A stretch of DNA of 64,000 nt from Clytia hemisphaerica (taxonomy: Eukaryota > Cnidaria > Hydrozoa > Leptothecata > Clytiidae): assembly GCA_902728285.1 (NCBI GenBank), contig CACVBU010000520.1:134261-198260 (forward strand), read 5' to 3'. Shown in pieces: positions 51,501-54,500 of the stretch (the first letter of the stretch is position 1; each line of letters starts with the position of its first letter). The notes under the pieces were generated by a model. It made no database searches, had not been told where the DNA came from, and saw only the letters and a list, made by a program, of their open reading frames with translations. The position numbers and the translations under genes were made by a program.

Positions 51501-54500
51501 TTGGTTGAGAAACATTAAACAAATGGAGGAGTAGACAATCCTATCAAGGTCACTAAAAAGGGAATAGTTTAGGAGGCGGGATGAACTTGAAAAACGGAGT
51601 TTAGCCCGGGCGGAGTGATACCAGCTGGGGTTTTTATAAGATAGCTCACTAATTGGTCATTTGAATAGATAGAGATGATGCGTTTTTTAGAAAAAGTTAG
51701 AAAAATGCTTTTATTACATGTTAGAATCAATTAAGAGCTTGTTAAAACTCTACCTTGTCCCGGCGGAGTAAGCAGTAGCGGAGGTGTTTGAAATGTAAAC
51801 AGTAAATTATTTGTTCCAAAGTCTACCGTCGCTATTTTTTCCGGCCATCACCCACCATGGCTGTCAACTCCGAAGTATATAAGTTAACTATTCCTCTGGC
51901 GGACGATAAAATCGTTTAATGAACTCTTCCAGAAAAAATCCATTCATTGGGGGTGGGGGATAAATTATTTTTTTAAATGAATTACCCCTGGACATCGCAG
52001 ATTTACCCCCTGGACAATGCAATTTCTAGGACTTTTTTGGAACCCCTGGACAATTCATACTCCACCTTCTATGAACGGATTTTTTTCTGGAAGAGCCCAA
52101 TGAAAGAAACGAACCTTGACAGAATCGACAGCTTTTTCAACAGCTTTCTGAATAACATCAACAGCTTTCTCCGTCAAGTCTTTCGGCAAATGGGACACCT
52201 TTGTTTCGTCACCAATCCCTTTGCTCAGACCACTCGCCACCGCGATATCTGTCGCCACGAGTGTTTTGCCACCGAAGATCAACGCTTCTTCTTTTAGCCT
52301 ATACTCGACGCTTCCTGGACCAACGGCCACAATCTAAAAATGGTGAAAAAAGTCGATAGGCTATTTCACAGTCGAAATGAATCATGGGTAATCAGGACTG
52401 ATTGCGCCCCCATAACGGTTTCCCGTTGGTTAGACACAAAAACATCCAAGATTTAGACCAATAGAAAGTCGTCAACAGACCGCGGTGGTCCTGATTACCC
52501 ATGATTACTTTCAACAGTGAAATGGCATATGCTCTATTTGACAACAGAATGTCTTCTTTTTAATATTACATACAGTGCACACCATTAATTAAGAACACTT
52601 CGACATTCAAAATATGTTGGATAAAAATTTAAACAAATGGTCTACATTTTTTTATTGATCAACTTCCAACGTCATTGATTTTGTAAGATCACCAAAAAAC
52701 TTCATATATTCATAGGTTGGATTTAAAGTGTTAAAAGGTGGCTCATAAAACATATATACTCCCAACGCAAGCAAAAGTAAAGACTTGGAGAAAAGTTATT
52801 TCTTATCAAAAAACAGCCTTATTTGACTCGGGCTCAAATGAATTTTGGAAGTTATTTGTTGATTTCAAGTAGCCTAAACAATTGCTGTTCGTGTTATGTT
52901 TTGCATAATGCACACAAACTAAATTGGGCTTTTCCAGAAAAAAAATGAATATGGGGGGGGGGGTGGAGGATATAACATTTTTTGGAAATTTACACCCCGG
53001 ACATTGTGATTTTTGACCCCCGGACGAGTATCAGTTGACTCCCTGGACATGCAAACTTACCCTCAAACAGAGCAAAATTACCCCCAAACAGAGTAAGTTT
53101 ACTCCCCTGACAAAGGGGCAAATTTTGTAGATTTTTCACTACCTCCCGGACAGTATATCCTCCACCCCCAATGTACAAACATTTTCTGGAAAAGCCCATT
53201 CTCTTACCCCATCTTTGTTTTGATTGACGATTGAACCACCTCCAAGTCCGATTGACCTAACGTCCGGCATCCGAAAATTCGTGTTCACGCCTGCTACCTA
53301 AGACGGAAGACATCAAAGTTACAGCTTTAATAACAACCTTTTTACAGTACAATATATCATCTGGATATATCAACAATTATCATTGCACTTCAAATGGCCG
53401 ATTGACTTAACTATAATGATTACACCTAAAGTGTAAACTGAAAAACAACATAAATAGAGAAGGCTCGTGTTTGCGATACCGTCATAGAAAGAAGTTTTCT
53501 TGGGAATTCATTACCGGTCCCCCAAAAGCTCACTCTCTCAGGCAAGACATCTTTTGTTCAACAAACTTCTGAACCTAGACATAAATATTTATCCACTAAG
53601 CCCTTCTAAGCTCTTCAACCTTTTGTTGTACTGTGATCCAGAATTACCTTTCAACATAAATAACATAATAATTAATCTTGTCATTGAATTTATTCTTGAC
53701 TCTGAAAGGTTTAGCGGTGCCTTATTTTAGTTTGATTATCTCCTTACATAGCTCTAATATATATTTTTTCTTTTAGAGATGGTTTTTTCTTTAAGTTTTT
53801 CTTTTATTTTATAGTTTAGTACCCCTGGCGATATCACTTAGTGCCTTGCGGGGGAGGAGCTATCTATTTTTCTGTGTTCGTTTTGTAAGTAGTATATGTT
53901 CGTAAGTGTAATGTAGTTTCTCAAATTATAAAGAAAAAAAGAAGAAAAAAAAAAGGCTCACTGCGCCACTAGGGTAGATAGGTGTATTGAGAAGACTCAC
54001 CTTGACTCTTGTTGAAGCTTCACGGGGGAAACCGTTGACTAAAACACCGACATCTGTTGACGTACCACCGATGTCGACGATAATTGCGTTTTTAAGTGAC
54101 GATAAATGTACGGCACCTCGCATACTGTTCGTGGCACCCGATGAAAAGGTGAAGACTGGAAAGTCCAACGTCTGCTGCTCACTGTTGAGGAAGAAAACTT
54201 CATAAAAAAAGAGGTATTACAATCTTAATCCAATCACGATTATCAAAAATCAAAACATTGCAAAAATTATTTCAGTTTACATTTTAGTGCACACCATTTG
54301 CAGGATACCCTTGGGATTACTATAATCAAAGACGTTTGGTCTTATATATTTTTCAGAAAAGAGCCCAAATTACCTGATAAGTGTACCATCGTTTTGTGTG
54401 AAAAAAACCGGACACTTCAAACCAATATCGGACAAAGCTGTCCGAAAACCGGATATGGTTTTACGACACAACTCTTTCAAACTTTCATTCAAAATGGTAG

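Noticed and set aside
53987..54205. Plus-strand ORF opposite exon 5 of the hydantoinase gene
   Set aside because: Shadow of the conserved minus-strand exon with a perfect ATP-loop motif.
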